IMG/VR virus record: IMGVR_UViG_3300006737_000299 | Coordinates: 1-20,319 of that record | DNA from: a virus | Reading direction: 5' to 3' (one strand) | Length of the DNA stretch: 20,319 nt | Part shown: positions 8,601-15,402 of the stretch, in pieces | How positions within the stretch are numbered: position 1 is the stretch's first letter | How the letters are laid out: the number at the start of each line of letters is the position of its first letter | Notes under the pieces: generated by a model | The model's input: only the letters and a program-made list of their open reading frames with translations | Told to the model about the DNA's origin: nothing | The model's database searches: none | Program-made: the position numbers and the translations under genes

Positions 8601-10806
8601 TAACTCTAATAGCGTTACCCCACCAATCGGCAGGACTATCACTACCATTTACTATACTAGAAAAACAACCTTGAGCTGTGTTGCTGGTTATAACATTAGA
8701 GGCTCTACCAAATCTATCGTAAAGAACCAAACCTACCTTGTATGTTCTATTTTGTTTTAAAGAATGGTATGGTAATTCAATTGGTATAATACTATCTTGA
8801 TCCGGCTCGTCACCGGACAATTGAGTTGCAACCTCTCTTTCATCAACAGAAACATCAAAATCTAAAGTTTCAGGAACTGTTAAATTTTGTAAAAAGTTAC
8901 CATACATTATTCTACCACCTACAGCTTCTTGAGCTAAAGCTCTCATAGGTGTTATATCTGAAACCCTAGTTAAAACATTTTCTGGTAATGTTTTTATTGG
9001 TTTTTCAGATCTATATTCATAATATATATAATTGTCAACAGCTGTAACTTCTACTTCAGCAAGAGTTGTCAACGTTGGGTTGAATGGATCTCTAAGGCTA
9101 TATTTATCACCTTTTCTAATATTCAAACCAGTGACATATGGAGCTGGTTGAACATCATCAATAACACCTGAGCCAGGAGTAGTTGGCGTAGAGACAACTT
9201 TTAAAAAAGTTCCGTTAGAGTCACCTATTTTTTGAGCTGATAAAACATTTCCAGTTCCACTAACTCCCGAATTATAACCACTACCGTTTTCAGTTATCTC
9301 CACTTGTCTAGCAGATCCTAAACCTAAAGCATCTTTAATAGGTATGTCAGCTATAACTTTAACAGCTAAATCATCAGAAGCTTTAGCGACTATTTGCACT
9401 TCTTTTATTTTATGATAAAGCTCTATTTGATCTAACCAACCCGGTCTTTGTAATAAATCATCAGGACATGGTATGTTTAAACCTACATATGTAACTGAGT
9501 TTTCTAAAAAACTAACAACGCCAGATCTTTTAGCGTCTTCGTCATCGTTGTATAACCACCTACTTTGTTGTTTTGGAATAAAAGCAACTTGAGAAAATGG
9601 AGCTAAAATAGAATATTCGTTATCATCATATTTAAATCTATAGCTAAATCTAACAAACCTGTCTCTTAAATAACTATTGTCTCTACTAGTATTTAAAAAA
9701 TTAGAATCATGGTAAGGGTTAGGTATGCTTATATCTAATATGTCTCCAGGTTTCCATTTTGTTTCAAAAGAAGTCATAGCTGGAGTGCCTGTGTCTACAA
9801 AATCAGTTAATGAAAAAGTAAGTTCGTCGTGGTAAATGGAAGGAATAGCTGTTAATACTCTTTTAGCTGATCTTAAATAGTACTTGGTTCCGGTTTCTCT
9901 ATTGCTTACTTGCATAACTCTCCAGAAGCGAGAAAACTGAGAATTAGCGCCGTGTGTTTCGTCAAAAGTATAATCGTAACCAACGTCTTGTATATATTTA
10001 TTACCAACTAACCAAATGTAAGGGTTTTGATAAATGTCGTTAGCTGGAATTATAGAGCTAAACTTAGCTATAGTTTCGTCTCCAGCAGAGTCGTTTTCCC
10101 AGGAAGTAAACATTGTAGAAACATGTGGGGCTAAGTATTCTGAGGACTCGTCAATCAACGAAGATTCTACTACTCCAGAAGGGTAGACATTTGACCTTAA
10201 AAAAGATATAGGTCTATAAGGAGCGTATTTAGCAACGCTTATATTATCTTCATATTTGTAGTAAGAAGGATTTTTTAAAGCTGTTTCAACGTTTATTTTT
10301 CTAGGTTGATTTCTATTATCTGTCCAAAACATTAAATCTTCTACAATATTAGATCCAGTTATGCGGGAAAATTTTGAAAAGTTTAAAAAAGTTCCTTTAA
10401 CTATAATTGTAGTTTCTTGTGTAATTATATTGTAGCAAACTATCAAGCAAGAAGAACCTTTGACATCCTGTGTATTACCTTTACCATCTATAACGGTTCT
10501 ATCACCACTTGGAAAACCAGATTGATCTATAGTTCCATCTGTGTAGTTTGTTAAAAATAAAAATATCCTATCTTTCGCCTCGTCTCTACAATATCCTATT
10601 ATACTTATATTTATAAACTTACTTAATATAGAATCTTCTAGTAAAAAATTGTTACTTATTATATTTTCTAAGGCGCCAACGTCAGCATCTTCAGAAGAGC
10701 TAACAGACGCGTTTATAGCTTCTCTATATTCTCCATTTGGAACAAGCCTAGCATCTAGGTCTTTGTTCATTTTAGATTTTATAAAAGTGTTTTTAATTTC
10801 AGCCAT
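5659..10806 (-). CDS. Giant tail nozzle-like protein with C-terminal extension
   Basis: A 1715-aa protein. The N-terminus (KMNKDLDARLVPNGEYREAI, then DVGALENI) matches the start pattern I know from beta-propeller nozzle proteins of short-tailed phages. Blade-like strands follow, e.g. DRIFLFLTNYTDGT at 79-92 and DLMFWTDNRNQPRKINV at 157-173. Residues 385-411 (FRFSYRFKY type, APFSQVAFIP) and 593-640 (YIYYEYRSEKPIKTLPE, MRALAQEAVGGRIMYGNF) are further recognisable blocks, and DIFYETSTTGLIKDLN is another further on. An Ig/cadherin-like stretch (FTFKITDEDGNSS) ends the better-known part. The last roughly 500 residues are rich in Trp, Tyr, Gly and Asn and are unfamiliar; they may be a receptor-facing or fibre-docking part. 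Residues 500-592 hold an insert listed separately. The start is fixed by the nozzle-type N-terminus; the gap to the upstream gene is 2 nt. Confidence 0.7.
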   Translation of the reverse strand: MAEIKNTFIKSKMNKDLDARLVPNGEYREAINASVSSSEDADVGALENIISNNFLLEDSILSKFINISIIGYCRDEAKDRIFLFLTNYTDGTIDQSGFPSGDRTVIDGKGNTQDVKGSSCLIVCYNIITQETTIIVKGTFLNFSKFSRITGSNIVEDLMFWTDNRNQPRKINVETALKNPSYYKYEDNISVAKYAPYRPISFLRSNVYPSGVVESSLIDESSEYLAPHVSTMFTSWENDSAGDETIAKFSSIIPANDIYQNPYIWLVGNKYIQDVGYDYTFDETHGANSQFSRFWRVMQVSNRETGTKYYLRSAKRVLTAIPSIYHDELTFSLTDFVDTGTPAMTSFETKWKPGDILDISIPNPYHDSNFLNTSRDNSYLRDRFVRFSYRFKYDDNEYSILAPFSQVAFIPKQQSRWLYNDDEDAKRSGVVSFLENSVTYVGLNIPCPDDLLQRPGWLDQIELYHKIKEVQIVAKASDDLAVKVIADIPIKDALGLGSARQVEITENGSGYNSGVSGTGNVLSAQKIGDSNGTFLKVVSTPTTPGSGVIDDVQPAPYVTGLNIRKGDKYSLRDPFNPTLTTLAEVEVTAVDNYIYYEYRSEKPIKTLPENVLTRVSDITPMRALAQEAVGGRIMYGNFLQNLTVPETLDFDVSVDEREVATQLSGDEPDQDSIIPIELPYHSLKQNRTYKVGLVLYDRFGRASNVITSNTAQGCFSSIVNGSDSPADWWGNAIRVTMNELIPEKRTSDYVGIYDRIRNPLGWYSYRFVVQQLEQDWYNLYVPGTTSGIFKYETKTLSGGEAVNLTYEGENSSAMIAIYGDNINKLPRDLKEAGPQDKVYGSSKRLWNRLYANEYNDNIRTQIWGQELNPSAIEVSDIKPFREMGDWTNKRGVDISKLYAPGGIVNGQSQYPYPGVTGKSDPFFRAQENPFIATLSVSKRYGFQTSVPYTAVSGWTPFTGGVQDSGGGATGLDTFVFSQKLNVYEVSPEVSAIDIFYETSTTGLIKDLNQAIKADNDPPVQYDVDFFNLAYSEGSSAGSIVSTEFSIIDDNGNYLNQEFAFIELEKVEKVSLDSSGSIVGGSSVDITNLEYPIGYTNVSKFSLVQTAIGTANPPASPKYAIRYADISVPRDALGLDFFSSTSSTEEFYIFTFKITDEDGNSSTAKHQGVMTNRQGQIELFQQQSGAQADRIHSPKWLMNFTGEDWRQGGSRPGDYVSRPSIWSTPYDPDNISFWTDSYGADYDRFWGNGKQGYGNSELAFFRYRCWNKWVNEVSNEVRLHSNGIKPNSGYFKNPRKDVDFSTGRSYTSFALNQPSIGSSGHPTIIGDSPHITSNMAWIVNSASDPDAPRRTDCQQIRSTTDWFGIGASQFPDQVMFKDNKQDNDRCIMLLDDHKNGAWGTKVDGNGVFYQIRRWILTFGMHDIKGSNQNQFRLLDTNGWEYNNYNNGIRTSGAVSTSQVLSSPNSLFEIVRKPRWQIFTYYLESHTLWPKVLVRKPDGSGTQELAIFYDGFSNTGPETDKQDYRCWIEMQPSTFPGSTPTEAVGLVKVRAQPIIWYWNGGTGNFERMEQNFPLKFYLHGQNVTYTVGEVRVPIAGSNAGGKTWDDMVSFVKWNGGGFTASQSFGSGSNKDLGGKWDGSGNIRLNKNVRSGKRGAARLLLEVEAYDAGDFTDPNNPTPGDGSEKLDVVGTTDNIIRAGFVVYDKQKSSNNCPGSGNS
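9031..9309 (-). other. Gly-rich beta-type insert in the 1715-aa protein (copy 2 of 3)
   Basis: Residues 500-592 of the giant protein: ENGSGYNSG at 506-514, SNGTFLKVV at 530-538, GSGVIDDV at 545-552, GLNIRKGDKYSL at 560-571 and LAEVEVTAV at 582-590. It lies between two blocks that are normally contiguous in proteins of this type (VKVIADI before, YEYRSEKPIKTLPE after), which suggests an inserted module. It is the most divergent of the three copies. Confidence 0.45.
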
Positions 10807-10808
10807 AA

Positions 10809-11963
10809 TTAATGTTTAATCCATTTAGATTTGTTTCTCATAACTTGCGCTATTTCCTCAATCTTTACATTGCTTAATCTTATTTTAGCGTTTCTATACG
10901 CTGCTGATCTCTCCCTTTTATACCTGTTTATAATATACTCAGGTATACCTTTTCTAGTTGATAATATAGCGTGCGTTATATGCATGTATATAGCTTGTTC
11001 TGCCATTTTAGGTATTTTCATGTCTCCATCATAGCCTATGCCATCGGAAATGTATTCCAATATTATTAGCTTATCAACTAGGTCGCTAGTAAAATTAAAA
11101 ACACCTAACCTATCGTTTATAGTAAACTTTCCATTTACTTGAGCTTCTTCAGGTTGCAAACCATACATTTTACCTCTTCTGGGATTTCTTGGATGTCTCC
11201 AGTTAGCAGGAGCCATATTATTTGTTTGATCTTGACTAGCCCATTTGTCTTCAGTTAAAGAGTTATTAGAGTATATATTCTCTTCAGTCCAGTCCTGTGT
11301 TGGTATACCGTCATTGTCTTGTATAGGTAATTCAGTTGGATTGCTAGTAACTCTAGTTGGATATATTATATGTTTACCTCCAGCATCATCTACCCAAGAT
11401 ATTTTAACATAATTAACATAGTCTTGAGGCATGGGTATAGTTAAAGAGTGAGGTATAGTTAACTCTTGAGATTTTACAACTTTAAGTAAATCGTAACTAA
11501 ATTCCTGTAAACCTCTTTTAGCGTGAAAAATAACGTCTGTTTTGTTAACTCTAGGTATAATCTTTTCGTAACCTACATATCCAACCATAAAGTTATTTAT
11601 AACATTATCTAGCGTAATATAAGCATAGCCACCATAGTTGTTATTTATAGCGAACTGCTTAAGTTGTATATAGAAAAAACCATTGTAACCAGTTGTTGCT
11701 GGGTCTCTCAATACTAGCTCGTTATTAGGTTTTATGTAAGATAGGTCTTCGTTTAAAGCAGTGTAACCACTACCATTGTCATAATATATAGTGTAGTTAG
11801 AAGCTGCGCCAATATGAGCGCCTGTGCTATCGAAAGCGCTTATAGCATCTGTATTGAAATTCCAAGATGTTATTGATATTTCATCACCAGGTGTGTTAGT
11901 TAAAACTCCTAAGTCTTGTTGACCAGAGTAATATTGAGCGTTAGTTTCAGTTATAGTAGCCAT
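10809..11963 (-). CDS. Putative tail ring/adaptor protein with extra N-terminal beta domain
   Basis: A 384-aa protein. The core begins near residue 123 (NNFMVGYVGYEKIIPRV) and continues with FHAKRGLQEFSYDLLKVVKS at 146-164 and LTIPMPQDYVNYVKISWVDD at 174-193, a helical-then-beta pattern I associate with ring or connector proteins below the portal in crAss-like phages. Residues 270-384 hold DRLGVFNF, LIILEYISDG and a C-terminal helical bundle rich in Arg/Lys (RYKRERSAAYRNAKIRL). Residues 1-120 are beta-rich and look like an additional domain placed before the usual core (GDEISITSWNF, NYTIYYDNGSGY). No signal peptide or membrane segment is seen. The neighbours are the other ring-like gene (5 nt upstream) and the nozzle-like gene (2 nt downstream), which fits sequential assembly of the tail barrel. 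The ring assignment is inferred. Confidence 0.6.
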   Translation of the reverse strand: MATITETNAQYYSGQQDLGVLTNTPGDEISITSWNFNTDAISAFDSTGAHIGAASNYTIYYDNGSGYTALNEDLSYIKPNNELVLRDPATTGYNGFFYIQLKQFAINNNYGGYAYITLDNVINNFMVGYVGYEKIIPRVNKTDVIFHAKRGLQEFSYDLLKVVKSQELTIPHSLTIPMPQDYVNYVKISWVDDAGGKHIIYPTRVTSNPTELPIQDNDGIPTQDWTEENIYSNNSLTEDKWASQDQTNNMAPANWRHPRNPRRGKMYGLQPEEAQVNGKFTINDRLGVFNFTSDLVDKLIILEYISDGIGYDGDMKIPKMAEQAIYMHITHAILSTRKGIPEYIINRYKRERSAAYRNAKIRLSNVKIEEIAQVMRNKSKWIKH

Positions 11964-11968
11964 TTTTA

Positions 11969-13006
11969 TTATTGTTTTTCGTTAGCTTCGTCTTGGTTTA
12001 TTTTAGCCATTGCTGTTTGAACAACTTGAGGATCTCTTATAACAACACCAGCATAAAACAATATTCTCAACACCAACTCTTGTCTTTCCGAATCATGTAA
12101 TCCAAAATCTATATATCCACCAGTACCATCGTCCATTAATGTACCTGTGTCTACTTCTAAAACTATTTGACCTGTTGCTGTTCCACCAGCTGGGTTTGTA
12201 TTATTAGCAGCAAAGTTAACATCTATTGTTATAGTGTCTCCCACTTCAAATCCGCCTCCACTAGTAACTATACCAACAACACTAACTTCATCATCATCAT
12301 TTGTTATAGTTATTTCTGGAAGGGTAGCGTTAGGATTAGTTGTTGTTATATTTGCAGGCGGCACGGCTAGATCTTGACCATCTACTGTACCATTTGCTGA
12401 GGTATTGTTTATTATTAATCCACTAGTGTATTCTCCTAAAACAAAACCTCCTTCAACAAAAGGGTAGTCAGTAAACACATAACCTCCGTTTGGACCGACT
12501 TCATATCCCCATCTTACATCTTCAGGTTTTTTAACATATTGTGCTTTTATATTAGACACTATATTAGATGGAGACATAATTATCTTATTATCTTCATATA
12601 AAAAAGCTGGACAATTTTTGTCTGGTTTAGTTAAAGGGGATTTTATAATATTGTAATACTCGTTTCTAGTAAGTCTAGTAGCTTCACTTATTTTTCCATT
12701 TTCATAAGTCAAAGTATTCAATCTATATAATTCATCGGGAAGGTTAAACTTACCTGAATCGTAAGTTAATTCTTTTTCAGTTTTAAATTCTGCAATTTTT
12801 TCATCAGTATTAAAAACTCTATTTGAGTAGTCGTATTCAGTTTGCTGTATTCTAACTTGCTGGTTAAGATCTTCAAAGTAAGTTTCAAATATTTCTCTTT
12901 GAACTTGACTGCCTATGCTGTTGAATTCGCTAGGCGTTAAATAACCACGTTGCTCTTTGTTAAGTATAAACAACACTGTTTTGTATACTGAATCTATATT
13001 TGGCAT
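11969..13006 (-). CDS. Putative head-tail adaptor/ring protein
   Basis: A 345-aa protein. The N-terminal helical block (VLFILNKEQRGYLTPSEFNS, then QREIFETYFEDLNQQ) is a pattern I recall from the first ring or adaptor gene of crAss-like and related marine phages. Residues 80-165 are beta-rich (KFNLPDELYRLNTLTY, NKIIMSPSN, IKAQYVKKPEDVRWGY). The C-terminus (FGLHDSERQELVLRILFYAG, then VVIRDPQVVQ) looks like the closing helices of the same family. Residues about 185-298 separate these two conserved parts and hold a Gly/Thr/Asn-rich insert listed separately. The gene ends in tandem TAA TAA. It is the first gene after the terminator at 13019-13046, so it probably heads the tail-gene transcript, though the 12 nt between the T-tract and ATG leave no room for a promoter. 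Confidence 0.6.
   Translation of the reverse strand: MPNIDSVYKTVLFILNKEQRGYLTPSEFNSIGSQVQREIFETYFEDLNQQVRIQQTEYDYSNRVFNTDEKIAEFKTEKELTYDSGKFNLPDELYRLNTLTYENGKISEATRLTRNEYYNIIKSPLTKPDKNCPAFLYEDNKIIMSPSNIVSNIKAQYVKKPEDVRWGYEVGPNGGYVFTDYPFVEGGFVLGEYTSGLIINNTSANGTVDGQDLAVPPANITTTNPNATLPEITITNDDDEVSVVGIVTSGGGFEVGDTITIDVNFAANNTNPAGGTATGQIVLEVDTGTLMDDGTGGYIDFGLHDSERQELVLRILFYAGVVIRDPQVVQTAMAKINQDEANEKQ
12143..12409 (-). other. Gly-rich beta-type insert in the 345-aa adaptor (copy 1 of 3)
   Basis: Residues 200-288 of the 345-aa protein: a loose NGTVDGQDLAV start, a NATLPEITIT strand at 226-235, VSVVGIV, GGGFEVGDTITIDV at 250-263, an AGGTATG turn at 273-279 and QIVLEV at 280-285. The GFEVGDTITI core aligns with GYALGDILSI of the 718-aa protein. 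The surrounding 185-298 region interrupts the family's N- and C-terminal blocks. Confidence 0.5.
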
Positions 13007-13018
13007 ATCTATGTATTT

Positions 13019-13046
13019 AAAAAAAAGGCGGCCGCATAGCCGCCTT
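13019..13046 (-). terminator. Intrinsic terminator after the 248-aa gene
   Basis: On the minus strand an 8-bp perfect stem (AAGGCGGC pairing with GCCGCCTT, loop TATGCG) is followed by a T run (eight T residues in all, two of them inside the stem). It starts about 15 nt after the stop of the 248-aa gene and ends 12 nt before the ATG of the 345-aa gene. The GC-rich stem is conspicuous in this AT-rich genome. Orientation is set by the T-tract. Confidence 0.9.
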
Positions 13047-13061
13047 ATTTATTATCACTTG

Positions 13062-13808
13062 TTATTTCAACTTTTTATTTAAAGCTTTATAAACCTCAAC
13101 ACCTTCATCTGTTTTAAACCACGCAGCCATAGCTGAATATGGGTTTTCATCAAAAGGCACTGTCATCAACTTTCTACCATTGCTCCATTTAAAAGTTCGT
13201 TGATCTTCAGCAAGAAATATCATTTTAGCCTCTGCAGCTTTTATAGCAAAGTTTCTTAAAACAATATTTTCATCATTAGACAACTGTATGAAAGCTTCAG
13301 GACTATTTTGAGCATATATTAATAAGTCTCTTTTAAGCTCTTTAGAACTCATAGAATTAACTTCTGAACCTATTTCAACTCTCATTATTGATTCAGCTTG
13401 ATCTATTTCCATATCTCTAGCTAAGTTTAAAGCGTCTATAACTAAATTCATATCTACTAAATCTTCTACAGCTTCTTCCTTAGGATCAAACTCTTCATAC
13501 CTAGTACCTTTAAACGGGTGGTATAGAGATAGCAGTTTTTGTAAATTTTGAAGTTGTTTAGGAACAAATAAAGCTCCTTTTTCAAAAACAACATGGCCTA
13601 GCATAGCTTGTCCTTTTTGTTCTTCTAAAAAAGGAGAAGAATGGTTGGTAGCATATCTAAGTTCTTTTTGTGTATTAGTTTCTTTATCAAAGTACATTAA
13701 CGGAGCTAGTCTAGTTGATCTAGACCTAAGCCTATATGTTAATGGTCTTTTATCATTTAATAGGAAATAAGATCTATCTTTTATTTCCCAATCTTTTTCT
13801 TTTGACAT
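13062..13808 (-). CDS. Conserved-looking phage protein of unknown function
   Basis: A 248-aa soluble protein; I cannot name a function. Residues 15-75 are a beta-type segment with the pattern PLTYRLRSRSTR, LMYFDKETN, LRYATNHSSPFLEEQKG and a hydrophobic strand (MLGHVVFEKGALFVP). Residues 80-195 are helical and acidic. The C-terminus (residues 205-248) has a small domain with FKWSNGRKLMTVPFDENPY and a final amphipathic helix. I have the impression of similar proteins sitting between capsid and ring genes in other Bacteroidota phages, but that is memory only. It is flanked on both sides by intrinsic terminators, so it may be its own transcription unit or be expressed by read-through. A capsid accessory or head-completion role is a guess from position. 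The start is supported by a leader shared with the 373-aa gene. Confidence 0.65.
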   Translation of the reverse strand: MSKEKDWEIKDRSYFLLNDKRPLTYRLRSRSTRLAPLMYFDKETNTQKELRYATNHSSPFLEEQKGQAMLGHVVFEKGALFVPKQLQNLQKLLSLYHPFKGTRYEEFDPKEEAVEDLVDMNLVIDALNLARDMEIDQAESIMRVEIGSEVNSMSSKELKRDLLIYAQNSPEAFIQLSNDENIVLRNFAIKAAEAKMIFLAEDQRTFKWSNGRKLMTVPFDENPYSAMAAWFKTDEGVEVYKALNKKLK

Positions 13809-13821
13809 AATATAATATAAT
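13797..13821 (-). promoter_or_regulatory. Duplicated start-codon leader, copy at the 248-aa gene
   Basis: The 25 bases spanning the ATG are identical to those at 16513-16537. On the coding strand the core is ATTATATTATATTATGTC followed by AAAAGAA. It contains no Shine-Dalgarno motif. The A/T-only part may be a translation-enhancing leader or a TATATT-like -10 element giving a very short leader. Confidence 0.5.
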
Positions 13822-13829
13822 TAAAGATT

Positions 13830-13858
13830 AAAAAAACTAGAGCACCGAAGTGCCCTAG
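13830..13858 (-). terminator. UUCG-tetraloop intrinsic terminator after the capsid gene
   Basis: On the minus strand CTAGGGCAC, loop TTCG, GTGCTCTAG forms a 9-bp stem (one G-T wobble) closed by C(UUCG)G, an exceptionally stable tetraloop, followed by seven T residues. It starts 12 nt after the major capsid stop codon and ends 21 nt before the ATG of the 248-aa gene. This is a strong rho-independent terminator, or a stable 3' end for the abundant capsid mRNA. Confidence 0.92.
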
Positions 13859-13870
13859 CATTATTTTTGT

Positions 13871-15382
13871 TTAGTCTACGAACAATAAGAAATTGTTTGC
13901 AGCTTGTACACATAGACATCTCTCAGATAAGAAATGAATTTGCATAGCATCAAGAGCAGAGGTAGCAGCGCCACCAACAGAACCAGTCATCCAAGACTTC
14001 ATTCTTCTGTCTTCTACTTCAGAAGCTCTATATCTTACGTGTAAGAAAGGTCTTCTAATGTTAGATCCCATAATTTGATCGTATACCGTAGATGTTCCAG
14101 CAGGTACTAAAGCACCAGTGATGTTTTCACCACCACTAGGAGTTAACCCAGCCATTTTGTAAACACCTCTAGTAGAAGCATCGTTTAGATATTTCCAGTC
14201 AGTTTTGTAGAAGTCATAAGAACCTCTTCTGAAACCAGAGAAACCTAAATTTAATGCCATTTCAGCTTCGTTGTTAAACAAACCGAAAGAAGCACCAATA
14301 CCACCAGCGTTATTACCACCTTGAGCAGATCCGTTAACCTCAGCTAACATATCGTCAATTTGTAAAGCCATGTTTCTATCTAGGAAAAGCATGTTTTCTT
14401 CAATAGATCCTTCTTTATCAAGTTGCTTTAAGATATTATCAAAATCTCCTAAGCCACCAACACCACCACCGGCAGATGCGAAGCCGTCCATGATTTGACC
14501 TCTGTCTTTAATAGCGGCGAAGAATCCTTCAGAACCAGTTCTACTATCTAAGCTTGATAAATTAGCAGCGTCAGCTTTTTGAGCTTCCATCATCATCATT
14601 TCCATATAGTCTTCAAATCTTAGTCTTGTTTCAGACTCAGCTTTTAAATACCATAAGTATCCTGATGTTCCGTCTTCAGTTGCAACTTCAACCCAACCGA
14701 TCTGAGCAGTATCAGAACCGTTTACGTCGAATTGATCTCTAATGATAAGAGGCTTGTTGTCATACTGAGTAAACTTAGGCACGATTGTTTTTATGTCAGT
14801 GTTTGATCCTTTTTCATATTCAGAACCAACAACAAACACAGCACATTCAGCACCGTCAGCAGCACCAAGTGGAGCAGCTGTTAAGTTAGCACCTTGATAA
14901 GGCATAACAGGAACAGTAGCTGTAGATGTACCTTGAGCTGTAGCAACAGTAGGTTCAGCAGTAACTAAAGCAGTAACTTCACCAGAAGCAGCTTGAATAA
15001 CTATAACTTGATGCTTTTTAATAGCGCAAGTAACGTTACCAGTAGGTAATGTAATTTTAATTTCATTTACCGCAGGAGGCCCAGCCGCATAGTTAACTTC
15101 ACAATCGTCGTAACTAACGTGTAGTCTATTTTGCTCAGACCAAATAACTTGATCAGATGACATTGGCATTTCAGCTCCAACCATTCTCAAGAAACCACCA
15201 ATAGTTCGGTTTCCGTATCTTTCTACTTCAGCTTCATAAAGCTCCGGTAAGTACTGCTCAGCAAATGATGAGAAGTCGCTACCGTTTTTGTCAGTAAACT
15301 GAAGGTAATTTGAATTTAAAGCCATTCCCTTTTTTGGCGCAGGTTCTAAACCTGGGGAAAAGCTATTTAATGTTCCAGCCAT
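13871..15382 (-). CDS. Major capsid protein (HK97-like fold, inferred)
   Basis: A 503-aa protein that would form the icosahedral shell. Residues 1-95 look like an N-arm and start of the E-loop region (SSFAEQYLPELYEAEVERYG, then VIWSEQNRLHVSY). Residues 100-215 are beta-rich and Ala/Thr/Val-rich, a probable insertion domain. A long helix at 253-275 (RFEDYMEMMMMEAQKAD) fits the spine helix. Residues 310-385 include the P/A-domain transition (NMLFLDRNMALQIDDML, then a Gly-rich loop), and the C-terminus ends LSERCLCVQAANNFLLF. There is no cleavage site or prohead protease gene that I can see. Position after portal and scaffold genes, length near 500 aa, and a strong terminator right after it all support the call. 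Its base composition is visibly less AT-rich than its neighbours, as expected for a highly expressed gene. The leader is A/T-only (ATTAAAAAAA before ATG). Confidence 0.8.
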   Translation of the reverse strand: MAGTLNSFSPGLEPAPKKGMALNSNYLQFTDKNGSDFSSFAEQYLPELYEAEVERYGNRTIGGFLRMVGAEMPMSSDQVIWSEQNRLHVSYDDCEVNYAAGPPAVNEIKITLPTGNVTCAIKKHQVIVIQAASGEVTALVTAEPTVATAQGTSTATVPVMPYQGANLTAAPLGAADGAECAVFVVGSEYEKGSNTDIKTIVPKFTQYDNKPLIIRDQFDVNGSDTAQIGWVEVATEDGTSGYLWYLKAESETRLRFEDYMEMMMMEAQKADAANLSSLDSRTGSEGFFAAIKDRGQIMDGFASAGGGVGGLGDFDNILKQLDKEGSIEENMLFLDRNMALQIDDMLAEVNGSAQGGNNAGGIGASFGLFNNEAEMALNLGFSGFRRGSYDFYKTDWKYLNDASTRGVYKMAGLTPSGGENITGALVPAGTSTVYDQIMGSNIRRPFLHVRYRASEVEDRRMKSWMTGSVGGAATSALDAMQIHFLSERCLCVQAANNFLLFVD

Positions 15383-15402
15383 TTTTTTTAATTTTTAAGT
15401 TG

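Noticed and set aside
10831-11034. Hydrophobic 67-aa frame on the plus strand, resembling a holin
   Set aside because: Antisense to the conserved C-terminal helices of the 384-aa ring protein. The hydrophobicity follows from AT-rich antisense codons, and no other plus-strand gene exists in the window.
12167-12370. 67-aa Cys/Ser-rich frame on the plus strand
   Set aside because: Antisense to the Gly/Thr-rich insert of the 345-aa gene; composition mirrors that repeat-like coding sequence.
13019-13858. The two GC-rich hairpins as an attachment site, tRNA-like element or origin
   Set aside because: Each is a simple stem followed by a T run just after a stop codon, which is fully explained by intrinsic termination; no cloverleaf or repeat array is present.
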